Below, one piece after another: positions 50,201 to 62,030 of a stretch of DNA of 64,000 nucleotides (the first letter of the stretch is position 1; each line of letters begins with the position of its first letter). The translations under genes were made by a program, and so were the position numbers. The notes below the pieces were generated by a model that saw only the letters and a program-made list of their open reading frames with translations, was not told where the DNA came from and did not search any database. The stretch spans positions 248,001 to 312,000 of the forward strand of contig JBAJFG010000495.1 of the NCBI GenBank assembly GCA_037903475.1. The letters run 5' to 3'. Source of the stretch: Ancylostoma caninum (lineage: Eukaryota; Nematoda; Chromadorea; Rhabditida; Ancylostomatidae).

Positions 50201-53200
50201 CGAACAGTAGGCTCATACACGTGGGTCGATCCGGCACGATCCGTGTGCTGTAAAACACGAAAATTTTTCTTTCCACCTCTATATAATCTGAAACGGTTAG
50301 TTTTTAATTGATTTTCATCGAGATGGAGGTTAACTTCGTCATCTAAAATAATTTTCGCAACGAATGATCCATTGCGTAAACTTCATACTTTATTTCGAGC
50401 TTAAAGATATGTAATCACTATTGGTGGACTTCCGGATGCAGATGGTATTTGAGCCTAAGGAGTCATGAAATTCATAAAAATTTTCATTGAAACCATACAA
50501 AATTCAAGCACTCACCTATGTATCTCATCGCAGTTCGACTGAATGCATATCGTTCCACCCATATCTCGCAACTCATACACGGTCATACCTGAACTAAAAC
50601 ATTACTTTTAAAAATAGGATCGCCCTGCAAAAAGGCACCTGTCTGAAAAAATTGGATGAAAAATAGAAACATAGATGTTTGCCCCTATTGGTTTTTAAAT
50701 GAAGTTTTAGTACTGTTATGGTCCTAAAACAGAAGGACCTCGCATAGCACGGCTACAGGAGACATGCCGTGTGCCGTATACCATATGTACATCTGTCGTA
50801 ACCGTACAAATATGAGGATGTTGCATAAAACAAATTGTTTGTTCGTTTGAAGAGAAATAATGCTAGCAAAATTTCATGTCTCAAGTGTTTTATTTATAGG
50901 AGAATGCCAGAAGAAAACAATATAAGAGAACTTGTAAATAAAAATTATATAAGTAAGCATGATGGAAGTTCCGACCAGCGCTTGTTATTCAGATGTTGAT
51001 CTGTTGTGCGACGGCACTTCAAACTTTTCCAGCCTCCTCGATTTTCTCGGTGGTTTCCCCCTCCCCCATCCCTCCCCTCTCTTAAGGCGCATCGCTCTAC
51101 TAATCACAATGTGGTAGGATGGTTCATAGGGCATTGTTTTCCTGTAAATCATTTACGCACAGAGGAACTGAAGCATGTACAAAGGGACAAGAACAAGCCC
51201 TTGCTGGAAATTGAATGTCATAATATGATGTAGAGGCTTTTCTTTTGAATAGGTTAAGGAATGTGAAATCGTAGATGAGAAAAAAAAACTGTTGGTCTCG
51301 GAAGACCTTGCTGTTGTTTACAACGAAATTTTGCTGGGAACGTTTCTGGAAGTGCTCTCAGTCGGGAAATTTTGGCACTCATCTATGTTAGCGTCTCCTC
51401 GCAGCACTACCGTTGTTATATTCTCTCATCCTCCTATTTTTTGATTAAAAACGTTCACAACAATACAAAATACTAGATTAACATATTATTCATGAGGTAT
51501 AGGACCTTGCACTAATTTTACTCTAATATGATAATCTAAGAGTAATCCCAAATTCTCTTTATTCTCCATGTTCACTCTGCTTCATAATAAAAGAAAAGGA
51601 TGAATCAGACCCGACACTAAAACCTATCTAGTATACCGCATACCAAAATCAACAATTGACTCAGTTTCTCCAAAATTTCCTCTTCGAAACCAACATGAAA
51701 TAGAAACCTACTTGTTTAGAGAGATCTCTTCGGTCAACAAATAAACATGGCAAGCCTAGCTGATCTCAAGCCTTAAGCTAGCTTTTGTGCGGTTGCTGAT
51801 TACCTAACCTTTACGTCGAAAGTACGGTATTTTCCCAATGAATTCAGTTGTTAGATCAGCGTCCAACGCATTCAGGCAGATTAGGTGTCCGCTAATGAGG
51901 CAGCACCTTTGAAGTGCACGGTGTGAAGTGGTTTTTATGGACCTCGGGAGGCATAATTGGATATCCATGATTTATTCGCCGCTGTAACTCGAGCAAGTTA
52001 TTGGAAAAAGCGTCAAGGTGCGAATTTGCGGTGGTAGAGCCGTGGGAGAAGGGGGGGGGGCATTTGCAGGGACGTGGTCCAGAAAACTAGTCGACCTACC
52101 AAAATAAGGCAGGCAGCCGCGGATTGGTTGGGGACGGGGGGGGGGGAAGGCAGGCAGCCGCGGATTGGTTGGGGACGGGGGGGGGGGCATTTGCATATTC
52201 GAGAAAAAAGGAATGTTCACCAATCTTTTCTCGGGAGAAATCTTCTGTGATCTGGTCTTCTTAATCCACAACCCTCGTCCAAGTTCAAATTTTCCTTCAG
52301 TTTCAAATTTCCCGCTCGACCAAAACGCGAGAATGAAGCGCTGAGTATCGAAAGTCGGCGAGCCTGATGACCCCCATTTTCGGAACATAATGAGCGAATG
52401 TTTTCTTTATAGGGAGTTTTTCGGAGTTTATTTGTAAAATAATTCTTATAGTAGAATACATAGTTTGTAGTAGTATGTGTTATATTACCTATAAAAGACT
52501 ATAATGACTCCAACTCCATTTTTCGCTCACGTCTTGATAAAAATATTTTATAAATTATAAATGAATAGCATAAATAGTATCGCCGTAATATATCAGTATA
52601 TAGTACAATTATACAAAAATTACTATAGTAATGTAATGGCAGTGTAGTTGGGTAGATCAAAACAATTTACTGTAATGAGATGTTGGAAAATATAGGAACC
52701 AATAGCCTGACATGTACAGCTACTGAGGAATAGTTGCCAATTTTTTTCAAAACATTTTGTAAGCGCACGTTGGCAAATATTCCTTTTTGCTATATTTCCT
52801 TGCGAAATAACGAATGAGCCCGAAAAAATCAGTCAGAAAAAGAATGAACTCATAAGAACATAGTTACTTGTTACTGGGTGCTTGAGCTTAGCGATACAGT
52901 TGGGTGAGTCCTCGTCATTGGCCAGTGAAACCTCGCAGACTTTCCGCTTTCCCTCGTAGACATGCAGTCCTTCCGGGTAGAGACTAGCTGAAAGTGCTCA
53001 TCTTTAGCCGTACCCGGGGACAGGTTTCACAGAAAACGTGGCGCGCTTCATAATTGCCTTCGATTATCCCACAGTGAAGTGAACGCACTTTCTTTCCATA
53101 ACGCGACTGGAACTTCCTCCTTTTTCACGTTCATTCTCGCTCTCATTTTGAGTTTTTTTTGATGAACAACTAACCTTGCATGATGCGGTATCCGCCAGGA

Positions 53201-56200
53201 TCTAGCACATTGAACTCGACCGGATCGAATGTCACTGAGTTTCGCATTATGTACTGATCCACTGCTCTTCGGTACTGAAAAAAATAATAAGTGAATCAGT
53301 TATAACTTCTACCAATCGACAGCTTTTGAGTGAGCTTTGAACCTCTTCTATCTATGTATTCGTTCTTTTTTTGCATTTCTGAAAGACTTTCGCTGTATGG
53401 TTCTGTAGTGGGGCGGCGGAGTGTTTGGGCCAAGCTAGAAAAGGGGCGTGGCCAGTGATGCCCCATGGATTTACAAGTGTTACGATGCTCCTGCTGACAG
53501 CTCCACTGACTCACATAGAAAGATGTGAATATTGTGCGTTTCGACTACTTTTACTGACTGACAACGATAAATTACCGCTACGTAGCATTCAAAATGAAAT
53601 TGTCATCTAAAGGGTCCATTCGAAAGAAAAAGGTCCGAAAATTTTTAATAAATTAAAGGAAAGCAATACGCCTCTGAGTCGGGACCAAATACGATGCCAT
53701 AGAATTCTCTGAAAAATTGTGCAGCGGGTTATCTCACGTGCTGAGCACAAAAATTAGGTCTTCAAGAGGATAAAAGTGACGTCATTTCACAAAATGGGCA
53801 GCGACTCCAGTCAGCAGAACAAGTAGACTTCTTTGGGAAAATTTTGGAGGACCTTAAGAATTACAGTTGGAGATGTTGCTACATGTTCTGAAGATTCATG
53901 TCTTGCACTTGTATCATATTTTTCCTCAAGGTCGGATCAGTGCCAACCACCCAAAGGAGGGAAAAAGTTTTTCACACGTCATTTCCTCATGAGTGGTTTT
54001 TTTTTTGAAAGGTGCTTCTATCAGAGACAACAATATTAATATTTACTATTATAATATACTTGTTTTTATTATTAGCCTGATCCTCTGTGATATGATAAAC
54101 AACGGAAACTCTACCAGATGAAAGAAGGTGCTGTACCTATTTTGTTCAACCATTTAGGGAGAATTATGGTAGTTTTTTTTGCCCAGGTGTGACAGGAATG
54201 GGTCTTTCTATCCAAAATACTGTAAATGTATGTCTCAATCCTCTCTCCTTGCAGTGCCTTGTTGAGAGAACACGAAATTATGACGGTGCAGGTGGTGGTT
54301 TTCCATCATTCGGGTAAGGATAACCTCGAGTAAAACACGTGGATGAACTTATCCAATGTTTTCTTCTCCAGCTTCTTCTCCAACTTTTTTATTGGCGAAA
54401 CTGGACTTAACTATGTAACATATAAAAACAAGGCAGAGCTGTACTTATATTATTCAAAAGTAGTGCCAGTGCTGCGAAAGCTGAGATTCACTTATCTCAC
54501 TGACACAGGACTACTTTTCTTGCTGCTAGCACTCTGCTAGCCGGGATGAGCTGAAAGTGATATTTTAATTATGTGGAGGTTTTACCTTGACTTCATTTCC
54601 TCCAGTTAAGTTCTGCACATCCGTTTTCTTTTCACATGACAAATAAAGCTCGATTTGTTCCCTCTGACTACTGAGGGAACACCTATGCATAGTAATAGCT
54701 GCTGGTTTTTTCCAGGGTGGTAACTGGGTACTTTAAATGCCAGCTTAACACTCGGAAATAGGTTATGTTTATGTGCACGCTAGTGTACAAAAAAGTATTG
54801 TGGGGCAAAGTGAAAGTTAAACGACTATTACTGGGGATGGCTACCTAACACATTTAAAGTTACTTTAGGTATAGTCTGGTAGCTTCGCGGGTGCTTCTGA
54901 GACTTTGTTCACAAATACGGTAGTGGGGTAAATATGTTCTATAGGGTTATCTTACAGGTAATCTTACAGCTATATTGTAGCTCTACTGAGAAAAAAAGGA
55001 AAACCTATATGTGTGCGTTTACCCACAACACCCACCGGAAGTATGTCATCCTAACTTTTTTGCTTATCTTGCTAAACTACGCCCGATATTTGCAAATGGA
55101 GTGTTATATTTGTGTACGTGGCTATTTTTCGTGGACAACACAAAAGACTCTGTGAAACATGACCCGTGATTTCTTATTAGGAAAAGGACAAGAACACGAT
55201 AAAAAGCTATTTGCGCAGAGAAAATAAAGAAATCCTAGCCATGCAGCTGCACTCAGCCCTATTTCGCTCGGCTGCACTTCACTCATTTTCATCTCATTAT
55301 AATACAATCTATTATGCATTTCAGCAGCGGTGTTCTCGAGCGCATACGAACACAATTAGGGTGCGTTGGGGGTTTCCAGAAGGCTAGGCAATATTGGCGA
55401 CGACGTACAACCTATATCTAGCATACATACCATCATTTAATGTGAGCTGTCGATCTCACAAATTTTGCCTATTCTGCTCGGAAAATTCGTCCGCATCAGG
55501 AAGACGAAAAGCATCAGCCCCCCCCCCCACTCCCCCGAGAACGTTGGTGAATCCCACTTTTGAACTGATTACGGGACGGAATTTACGGTGAAAACAACGG
55601 AATATTATGAAGATCCTCTTGCTGCGTTGACATCCACAAACTATAAGAAGTAGATTGCGCGCCGAAATAATTATTCGTATGGTAAATTGGGAATGCGCAC
55701 TGAATTTTCGACGTCTTTATAAATGTATTGCCAAAGTATTCTTGATTATCTTTTGGTATGATCTGAAAGGACTTTCATGGAAAATTTTCTGATGCTCAGA
55801 TTTCCAAATAGTACTAGGTTTATTCCATATTCGACTGTCCTTGAATCTTGGCATTATGAATTCAAACTTGTACAGTACTTGTTACAGCTGTTCTCGGCCA
55901 AGATTGTTAATCAGATATTTTTATTTGTCAGTCCAAAGGCCTACGTTTCGGCGATATCGCCTTCGCCAGAGCCTGAATAAGTGTCGTGTACAAAAGACCT
56001 ACCCTCTCAAACGCCTCATCCTTATACAGAAGTTATTCACTCAGTCAGTTACCCAAGAGCAAAGGCGGAATACAGGCTGGTCAGTGCTCACCTCGGCAGT
56101 CGACGGTGTTGGTGCCACACAGACCGCCAATGGTCTTTATATGTGCAGTATCTTAACAATACGCCTATAGATCAGAATCTGCACAGATTCTGATATAAGG

Positions 56201-58515
56201 CTAGCTTTTTCGTGATTGCAATGCACTCATCTTTTCTGTTCATTTTTTGGTCATTTGGCGGCAACCCAGCAGGCTTCTAATGTTTTACGCGCTATGATTT
56301 CGGGCTCCAGCTACAAGACCGTAACTCCAATTTGGATGGGAGAATTTTCATGGCGTAATCTGCGATGTGCTCCCAATGGTGTAGAAGGTCTTGATTTATT
56401 AAGCCCATCTAGATGTTCTTTTATGCGTGTACAAAGGGTCGCCCTGTTTCTCCCACATATTCGTCCCCGCATGACCAGCAAGTGATGAGGTAAACTACTC
56501 CTGACATCATACAATCACCATTTCTTCCGTATGGGCAAATAATGCATCCAGATGTTGTGCATAGGCGGTCGTACGCGCGGTTGCGAACTAGTTGCCGTTT
56601 TAGGTTTGTGGGTGGTATATCCACAACCCTCACCATATTTTGCAGACCCGTCTTACGTAGACTTCGTCGTACCGCTCTACTCATTTCATCTGAGATGAAG
56701 GGAAGACGTATGCGTTTGAGAGGGTGGGCCTTTTGTTCGAGACTTACTCAGGCTCTGGCGAAGGCGATATCGCCGAAACGTCGGCCTTTTGGACTGGCGA
56801 ATAAAAGTATCTGATTAACAATCTTGGCCGAGAACAGCTGTAACAAGTACTGTACATGTACTAGGTTCATAAATACTAATCCTGGATAAAATAGATAATG
56901 GATAAAACGTGGACTGAGGTGTCATACCTTTGCTTTTAGAAAATATTTCATTCCGTTCACGTGCAAAAATGCGCATTCCCAATTTACGACCTTAATATAA
57001 TAATGCTTCATCACTAAACAAAATTCAAACCCCTCACCATCCAGCCTCCACCCTCCCACCTTTGGGAAAGGTAACGTATTTTTGGAAGCCAAAACTGCTC
57101 CTTCTCGCGATCCAAACCTTGCTCCCTCCATGGAAACATTGCAGGGTTTGCAATCGTGGGGATTTTCTGCTTATTTATTTGTTTATTTTAATGGTTTCGA
57201 GTTGCTCCGCTATTTATCAGAAAAGAACGGCTAACGATCTGATGATATTTTCGGTTGTTCATGTCCACAACCGATTTTCTAGAGAAATTCGTGGATTCTC
57301 GGTCTACTAGGTCCCTTTTTCAGCTGGGTCTACGTTATAAGCCACATTCTCTCGTTTCCACTTCTCTATTCTTTCTCGTCCGCAATCTTTTCTCATCCAG
57401 GTCTATTTTATTAGAAATATGCCGTGAAAATCAGATGGAGAAAAACATCCTAATGCTGCTATTTTCAGAAAAATCGCAGTAAAATTTGCAAAATCATTAA
57501 AATGATTGAAGGTATCACCGACGGCCAGTGAATGGCGTGCGGGTTCTGTTCCTAATCCAATTATCTGTTACGGTACCAATTTGTGGAGGTGGTATGTTTG
57601 CTTGACTTGCTCCCCATCGAGATAAACTAATTTCATCCATGTGCTGCAGATTTCATACTGTGACCCTCCAAAAATTATCAAACAAGAAAGGATTCCACCT
57701 ATTTCTTTCGTACCCACCTAATATGGGGGAAGTGCTTTTACCCAAATATGGATTCATATTTCCTGTGGATGGAAAGCCATATGTGTTACCATACCAGAAC
57801 ACAAGATGCTTACACGTATGTTTGAGTGGTTTGCTGGCCAATTTTGCTGCCCCGCATTCATAAATACCAAATTTCATCACATGTGCATATCTGAACCTCA
57901 ACATAGGGTCGATAGGTTTTCCCAGGTAATCTCAATGATGGAATCATGTCCACATTTTATATAATGAATTCGTCAAAACAAAGTGATGAAACGGTCTGGA
58001 AATTCGATCAATTCCAACGAGGTAGTGGAGAGTGAAGTTGAAATCCTAGGCTCATAAAATTCTGGAAAACGCGAATGGTTTGCCACGTACCTGTGCCATG
58101 TCGTTTAACCGTATTTCGACACCCTCAACTTTCTGTAGTATGTTGACAGGCTCAATTTTCGTAAATTGAGGTACAATGACTGCGGACAGCCTCCTGGAAT
58201 TCTAGCTAATTCATTGCTTCAAGATGGAAATCGAAATGAAAAATGATGAAATATGATAAGTAATGGGATTTGTATGTGAATCATCCAAAACATCAAATTT
58301 TTATCATTAGTTATTGATGACTCACCTTGCCTGCCGCGAAATTTGCGCGGTCATAGATTGGCGCCGGCCTGCCATCCGAGTAGTACTACCCTGGAATTTT
58401 GCAGAAAATAACCCCAAAAGTGTTGAATAATGAAAGTAAACTGGTAGAGATGACAGAGTACAGCTGAATTGGGTGAACTTACATCGACACGTCTAATTTC
58501 AACGATCAGATGCAT
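47239..58515 (-). CDS. Eight-exon gene of unknown function, at least 260 aa
   Basis: Minus-strand exons, in order: 58483-58515 (5' limit open; the frame continues to 58593), 58326-58385, 58091-58201, 53175-53274, 52868-52987, 50516-50588, 50094-50247 and 47239-47370 ending in TGA. All seven joins keep phase (0, 0, 0, 1, 1, 2, 0), with donors such as GTGAGT and GTAAGT and acceptors such as TTTCAG and TTTACAG. Peptide landmarks are LIVEIRRVD, YYSDGRPAPIYDRANFAAGK, VPQFTKIEPVNILQKVEGVE, FDPVEFNVLDPGGYRIMQAS, LYPEGLHVYEGKRKVCEVSL, MTVYELRDMGGTICIQSNCD, VPDRPTCMSLLFACGCAFSK, APVSSFFEENSIK and IEWATCSDNEVRLIAVSFGL. One hydrophobic stretch (MSLLFACGCAF) is too short and Cys-rich to call a membrane segment. 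I do not recognise the family. The span of 11.3 kb for 0.8 kb of coding sequence is due to transposons in introns 3, 5 and 7. Confidence 0.8.
47572..47826. mobile_element. TA-flanked MITE, copy D, best-preserved termini
   Basis: Ends CAGTGACGGTCAATCACTCT and the inverse of CAGTGTCGGTCAGCCACTCT, both followed by TGCATCACATAA-like sequence and flanked by TA. Only the right side keeps the GC-rich subterminal block (GCCGCGCTGCGCACACTG). Lies in intron 7 of the eight-exon gene. Confidence 0.82.
47831..48264. mobile_element. TTAA-flanked MITE, 434 bp
   Basis: TTAAAGGCAGTGTGTCACCT on the left and its exact inverse on the right (AGGTGACACACTGCCTTTAA), with CGTTTCGTG against AACGGAACG just inside. 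TTAA at both edges. Begins two bases after the right TA of MITE copy D. Confidence 0.85.
48320..48500. repeat. Interspersed repeat unit with inverted ends
   Basis: The left end TGATGCATCATTGGAAGGAT and TGGGTAATCTCATACCC faces ATCATGGGTAATGTCAATGG and TACATCCGGGACC. Same family as the copies at 24, 34.8 and 40.8 kb. 48.5-49.3 kb shows nothing further. Confidence 0.5.
49311..49795. mobile_element. Foldback element, about 485 bp
   Basis: Arms of about 200 bp: AAAATTTTCGAGCGCGTCCA, GCGCGGCGCGGCCCTCTTGT, TTGGCCCAGGTGAGTGTTTT and GGCCCCGCATGCCTCAT on the left recur inverted on the right (AAAACACTCACCTGGGCCAA among them). The loop is AT-rich. Lies in intron 7 of the eight-exon gene. Confidence 0.8.
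50589..52867. other. Intron 5 content: G-run duplication, otherwise empty
   Basis: At about 52110-52188 a segment of about 40 bp (AAGGCAGGCAGCCGCGGATT then GGTTGGGGACGGGG) is repeated in tandem, each copy ending in a run of about 10 G, with another G-run at 52050. The minus-strand 138-codon Pro-rich ORF is created by these runs. The rest shows no feature. Confidence 0.5.
53275..55869. other. Intron 3, downstream part: no feature
   Basis: No exon or transposon end recognised until 55.68 kb. There, GGTAAATTGGGAATGCGCA begins an inverted pair with TGCGCATTCCCAATTTACGACC at about 56969-56990 that brackets the Penelope-like element. Confidence 0.4.
55937..55974 (-). ncRNA. Hammerhead-like ribozyme motif, left end of Penelope-like copy 2
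   Basis: AGGCU, CUGGCGA, stem II GGCG/CGCC with loop AUAU, GAAA, CGUA, GGCCU. Helix I (AGGCU with GGCCU) pairs fully. GAAA is intact and the cleavage-site triplet GUA fits NUH. The first core differs from CUGANGA at one base (A to G). Confidence 0.55.
56255..56735 (-). pseudogene. GIY-YIG endonuclease region of a Penelope-like protein, frameshifted
   Basis: Reads HPLKRIRLPFISDEMSRAVR, then a Cys cluster (LCTTSGCIICPYGRNGDC), then GVVYLITCWSCGDEYVGETG, the GIY and YIG-type motifs. A frameshift near 56450 moves to another frame that continues CTRIKEHLDGLNKSRPSTPL and RHENSPIQIGVTVL, followed by stops. In intact Penelope-like elements this domain nicks target DNA and follows the reverse transcriptase. 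The frameshift and stops make this copy inactive. Confidence 0.75.
56750..56787 (+). ncRNA. Hammerhead-like ribozyme motif, right end of Penelope-like copy 2
   Basis: AGGCU, CUGGCGA, stem II GGCG/CGCC with loop AUAU, GAAA, CGUC, GGCCU, on the opposite strand to the left copy and to the coding remnant. The triplet GUC is the classic cleavage site. Same A-to-G change in the first core. Confidence 0.55.
56856..58090. other. Intron 3, upstream part: no gene
   Basis: Overlapping frames at 57639-57904 on both strands have no motif. CCAGGTAATCTCAATGATGG near 57924 is a remnant of the interspersed repeat family. Confidence 0.35.
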
Positions 58516-58599
58516 ACGTAGCGGAGTAAAAGTTAGCGGAGAATGCAGCTGCTTTTGCAGGTGCTTGCAAGGATTTGAAACGCTAGTTTTACTTCAGAA

Positions 58600-59204
58600 G
58601 AACGTTCAAGCATCATTGAAATCCCCGGAAACCCCTATTCCACCACAAACGAAAACCCAAAATTATCCGGGAAATATGTGGTTTTCCCGGCGGTTTCATG
58701 CGAAACGCTTGTTCAACAAATCACTCAGAATGCTCTGGAATTACCTGAAATCCAGTAACTCCACAGTAATTCTTCAGCTTCACTTCATCCACGGTGGGAG
58801 AATCCAACAGAAACAGCTGTGATATAATCGACATACTCAAGTGAGAGTGTGAAAGTGAATGATTTTGAAGCAGGGTGGGTTCTGGGACCAGACAGGAGAG
58901 ACTGTAGGGGCTTTATCCGTTATATAAAATTGAAACAATAAATAGAGGAGCGAAAACTTGTTCATAGGTAGCAGTTGATAATGAGGATTCTCTCCCTGCA
59001 GCCTTCACGGATTATATGGATTTTGGATATGTCGGTTGCTGATTTTACCCCGAAGTGAATGAACATTGAAAATTCGTGGCGGTGACATTTACTGTGTACT
59101 TTATAACACAGAAACCTTATAGATATGGCGAAAGAGAGAAGTGTAGTGGTGGAATTTCTGAGAAACTTAGAGGGATTTCAAAGGGAAAAATTCGTATTTT
59201 TATA
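58600..59204. other. No gene seen
   Basis: The missing 5' exon or exons of the eight-exon gene could be here or further upstream. None was recognised. Confidence 0.35.
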
Positions 59205-59424
59205 AGTTACTAGACGATGTACCCGGCTTCGCTCGGGTGTTCAATTTCTCCCGGCCATTTAAAGCTGATGCCAACATTTGTCGAACCAAAAAAATTCTTT
59301 CAAAATGCTCATCATTTGGTGATCAGCTCAAGTGACCCTCCTTCACCCTGTCTCCCTTCCCTCAAAAAATGGGGTGAAGTTGCTTGACTGGTAAATAAAT
59401 TCTTATAAAGTGCTTGCCTCATCC

Positions 59425-59770
59425 ACGTTCAGCGTTTCGGAAAGTCCCGGAAGGCACGTTTTCACCGACTCGTGTGCAAGAATGTCGAAAAGTCAATATA
59501 GCAGACAAATCGATATTTCGGTCAAAACGGTTATCATATCCGTGTTCAGCGCATTGAGATACCCCAGCAGACATGTCTTTGCCACCCCGTGAGCAAAGAT
59601 AGCGAAAAATCGATAAAATCGATGAATCGATAATTTGGCGCAAAATGGTTGTCGTATTCGTGTTCAGCGCATTGAGATACCCCAGTAGACATGCTCCCGC
59701 TAGTCCTTGGTCAAGGAGAGCGAAAAATCAATAAAATCGATATAATCGATAAGCCAATCGATAAGCCCAG
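59425..59770. repeat. Tandem repeat, about 120 bp unit, roughly three copies
   Basis: GTGTTCAGCGCATTGAGATA followed by CCCCAGCAGACATG recurs at about 59541 and 59661, with a diverged first copy (GTTCAGCGTTTCGGAAAGTC) at about 59427. Each unit continues into GAGCGAAAAATCGATAAAAT-like sequence rich in ATCGAT. Confidence 0.6.
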
Positions 59771-59876
59771 GTGCAAAATAGCCTATAACCGCCGTCGGCC
59801 CCCCGATGAACCTAAATGCAAAATTTGGTCCCGATCGGTTCATCCTCCGCGATTTCCATTCCGAACATACAAACAT

Positions 59877-60034
<158 letters not shown>

Positions 60035-60058
60035 TCGCTTTTATAGATACAGATATCC

Positions 60059-60689
60059 TTACTGGTACTGATTTCTTTGTGATGATTCATGTAAAAAACG
60101 TTGGTGCAGAGCTTATACTGGAAATTTCCATCGATTTTATCTTTCTTTCGCAATACAACTAAATAAAAAGGATGGAAACAGTGTAAATCTCATTAGTAAC
60201 TGTGTCATCAGTACCCATCAAATGGGGAAAGCCGCGATGGACGTATTTTTTTGGGCGAGGGAGGGGGGAGGAGAGCTCCAGAGAAGGTTCAATCGACTTT
60301 CGTGCAGTCTCAAAGACCTTTATCTGTTCCTAGAAAAGTAAGGCTAATACTTCAATGTCAACAATTTGTATAGTGATTTTTGAATTTTTAAAATTCCTAT
60401 GAATACAGAGATTTGAAGCTCTGTCATCACTGCAGAAAAAGAGGTTCTCAAAATTCGAATTTGGTGATTCAGTTGATTCTACGGTTGTTCAATTGATTGC
60501 GCGTTTGCCGAATACGTGCAAGATGGTTCAATAGAAGTGACAGTAATTTTGAAAGGTGCGAATGAAGGTGGTACATTATGTTTGCACATGATCTACTGGA
60601 GTAGATGTATAAAGCTGGTTGCAGAAGTATCAGTGCCATTTTTTTTGCCATGGAAGAAAACCACTTAACCATCGTCGTCCTCTATCGCT
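60059..60689. other. No gene seen
   Basis: Short frames only between the AC repeat and the mariner relic. Confidence 0.35.
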
Positions 60690-61666
60690 CTGGTAATAAA
60701 CCACTCTGAATACTTAAGGAGCTAAAAGGTATTAGAGTTAGCCAGAGCCAGATCATCAAAAGACACCTCCGAAACCGGCTCTTCAAATACGTTGCGGATA
60801 TGGCTAAGAGAAGACTGTGGCAATAGCAACCCACAATGGAAGATTGAGGAAACGACTGCAGAGAAATCCTCGGCGAAGCTTGAGAAAAGTTCAAAAAGCC
60901 CTGGAATGTCGAGATACACTGTCAGAAGGATTACGAAAGAGAACCTAGGACTTGAGCCGTTCAAAACAGAAAGTCCAAGAATTGTCGTCATCTCAAAAAG
61001 GAAACAGGCTCATGAGACCCAGGTTGCTACTCAAAGGGGCCGCCAACGATGTACTGGAAAAATGGTTTTCTTCAGACTGGTAAACTTTTGTGGTGCAACG
61101 AGTTTTGAATAGGTAAAATGACAGATTATGATTGGAAGGGAAGAGCTCAGCTCCCTCTTTCAGTGGTGGTCTAGATTGCTGAGATGAATAGATCTTTATT
61201 TCTGGAAGCACATCTCGAGCCGTGGACCTCATCTCTGGAATGAAAATTGGACAATGTTGGATATTTCAAGGAGATTCCGCGCTTTGTCACACTGCTCTGT
61301 CAACCCAGAGTTGGCTTCGGAACAACGTACCGGACTTCATAGCGCCAACACAGTGGCGGTCCAGCTTTCCTGACCTGAACCTGATGGATTTCAGAATATG
61401 GTCTGTTTTGGAGTCAGACTGTTCTACATCGGCAGCTACCGTTCAAGTCTTGAAGGCTCAAATCCGCAAAACACGGCTCAAGATTCCTCAGAACACTTTG
61501 CGTGCAGTCTGTCAAGATTTTGAGAGGAAATCATCGCTTGTCATCGAGAATGTTGTTGGTAACATTGTGTTCTTAACAAAAACACGGCAAGTTGAAAAAA
61601 CAAAAAGAACGTAATTAGGAAAAAGTGATTGTATTATTTGTCACCTCAATTGGACCACCCTGTAGT
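60690..61666 (+). pseudogene. Tc1/mariner transposase relic with one terminus
   Basis: The N-terminal half is readable at 60830-60980 (KSPGMSRYTVRRITKENLGL, the helix-turn-helix region) and the catalytic C-terminal half at 61222-61614. The latter reads FQGDSALCHTALSTQSWLRN, then WRSSFPDLNLMDFRIWSVLE and PQNTLRAVCQDFERK. These correspond to QQDGAPxHT and SPDLNPMDFxxW of the family. The second Asp and the PDL block survive, while the region around the first Asp (SDEKLF) is frameshifted and degraded. The right end (CACCTCAATTGGACCACCCT then GTA) is a mariner-type terminus. The matching left end is not found. Confidence 0.8.
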
Positions 61667-62030
61667 TGGAATCGTGAAAACGTCACTTTACTTTACTGTT
61701 GAAGTCTGTTGGCTCAGAGAGTGCCTATAGGAAGACCTTGTCTGCAATCACGACCGCAGTGGTATTGGCCAACAGAACTGCTGACTCGATCTATTTTGTA
61801 TTTATTCTTCTAATTTTTTATGTACAATCTATCCAGAACGACGAGCCAGGCGGTAAATGTAGAGACAGCGCGGCTGCGGCGGCTTGTCTTTTTGGAATAG
61901 AACTAACGAAGGGACTCGACGAATGTGAGGGTGGTGGTAGTAAACGGGGTAAAATGCTAGAAAGAAATGAAATGTAGATATTTTAAACAAACAACCAAAT
62001 ACCAAAGGACAACCAAAGGACAATCGACAA
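61667..62030. other. No gene seen
   Basis: A 92-codon plus-strand frame at 61699-61977 contains a hydrophobic run (SIYFVFILLIFYVQS) but no other support. Confidence 0.3.

Larger units (their letters stand above)
55870..56855 (-). mobile_element. Penelope-like element, copy 2, with inverted terminal repeats
   Basis: About 105 bp at the left (55870-55978) and right (56749-56855) are inverted copies: GTACAGTACTTGTTACAGCT, GTTCTCGGCCAAGATTGTTA and a GATATCGCC ribozyme-like block. Between them on the minus strand lies the C-terminal GIY-YIG part of a Penelope-like protein, beginning directly after the right repeat. The reverse transcriptase is absent, so this is a 5'-truncated or rearranged copy. 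It sits in intron 3 of the eight-exon gene. Confidence 0.75.

Noticed and set aside
51972..52388. 138-codon Pro-rich minus-strand ORF
   Set aside because: Made of G-runs and their tandem duplication inside intron 5 of the eight-exon gene; no splice or motif support.
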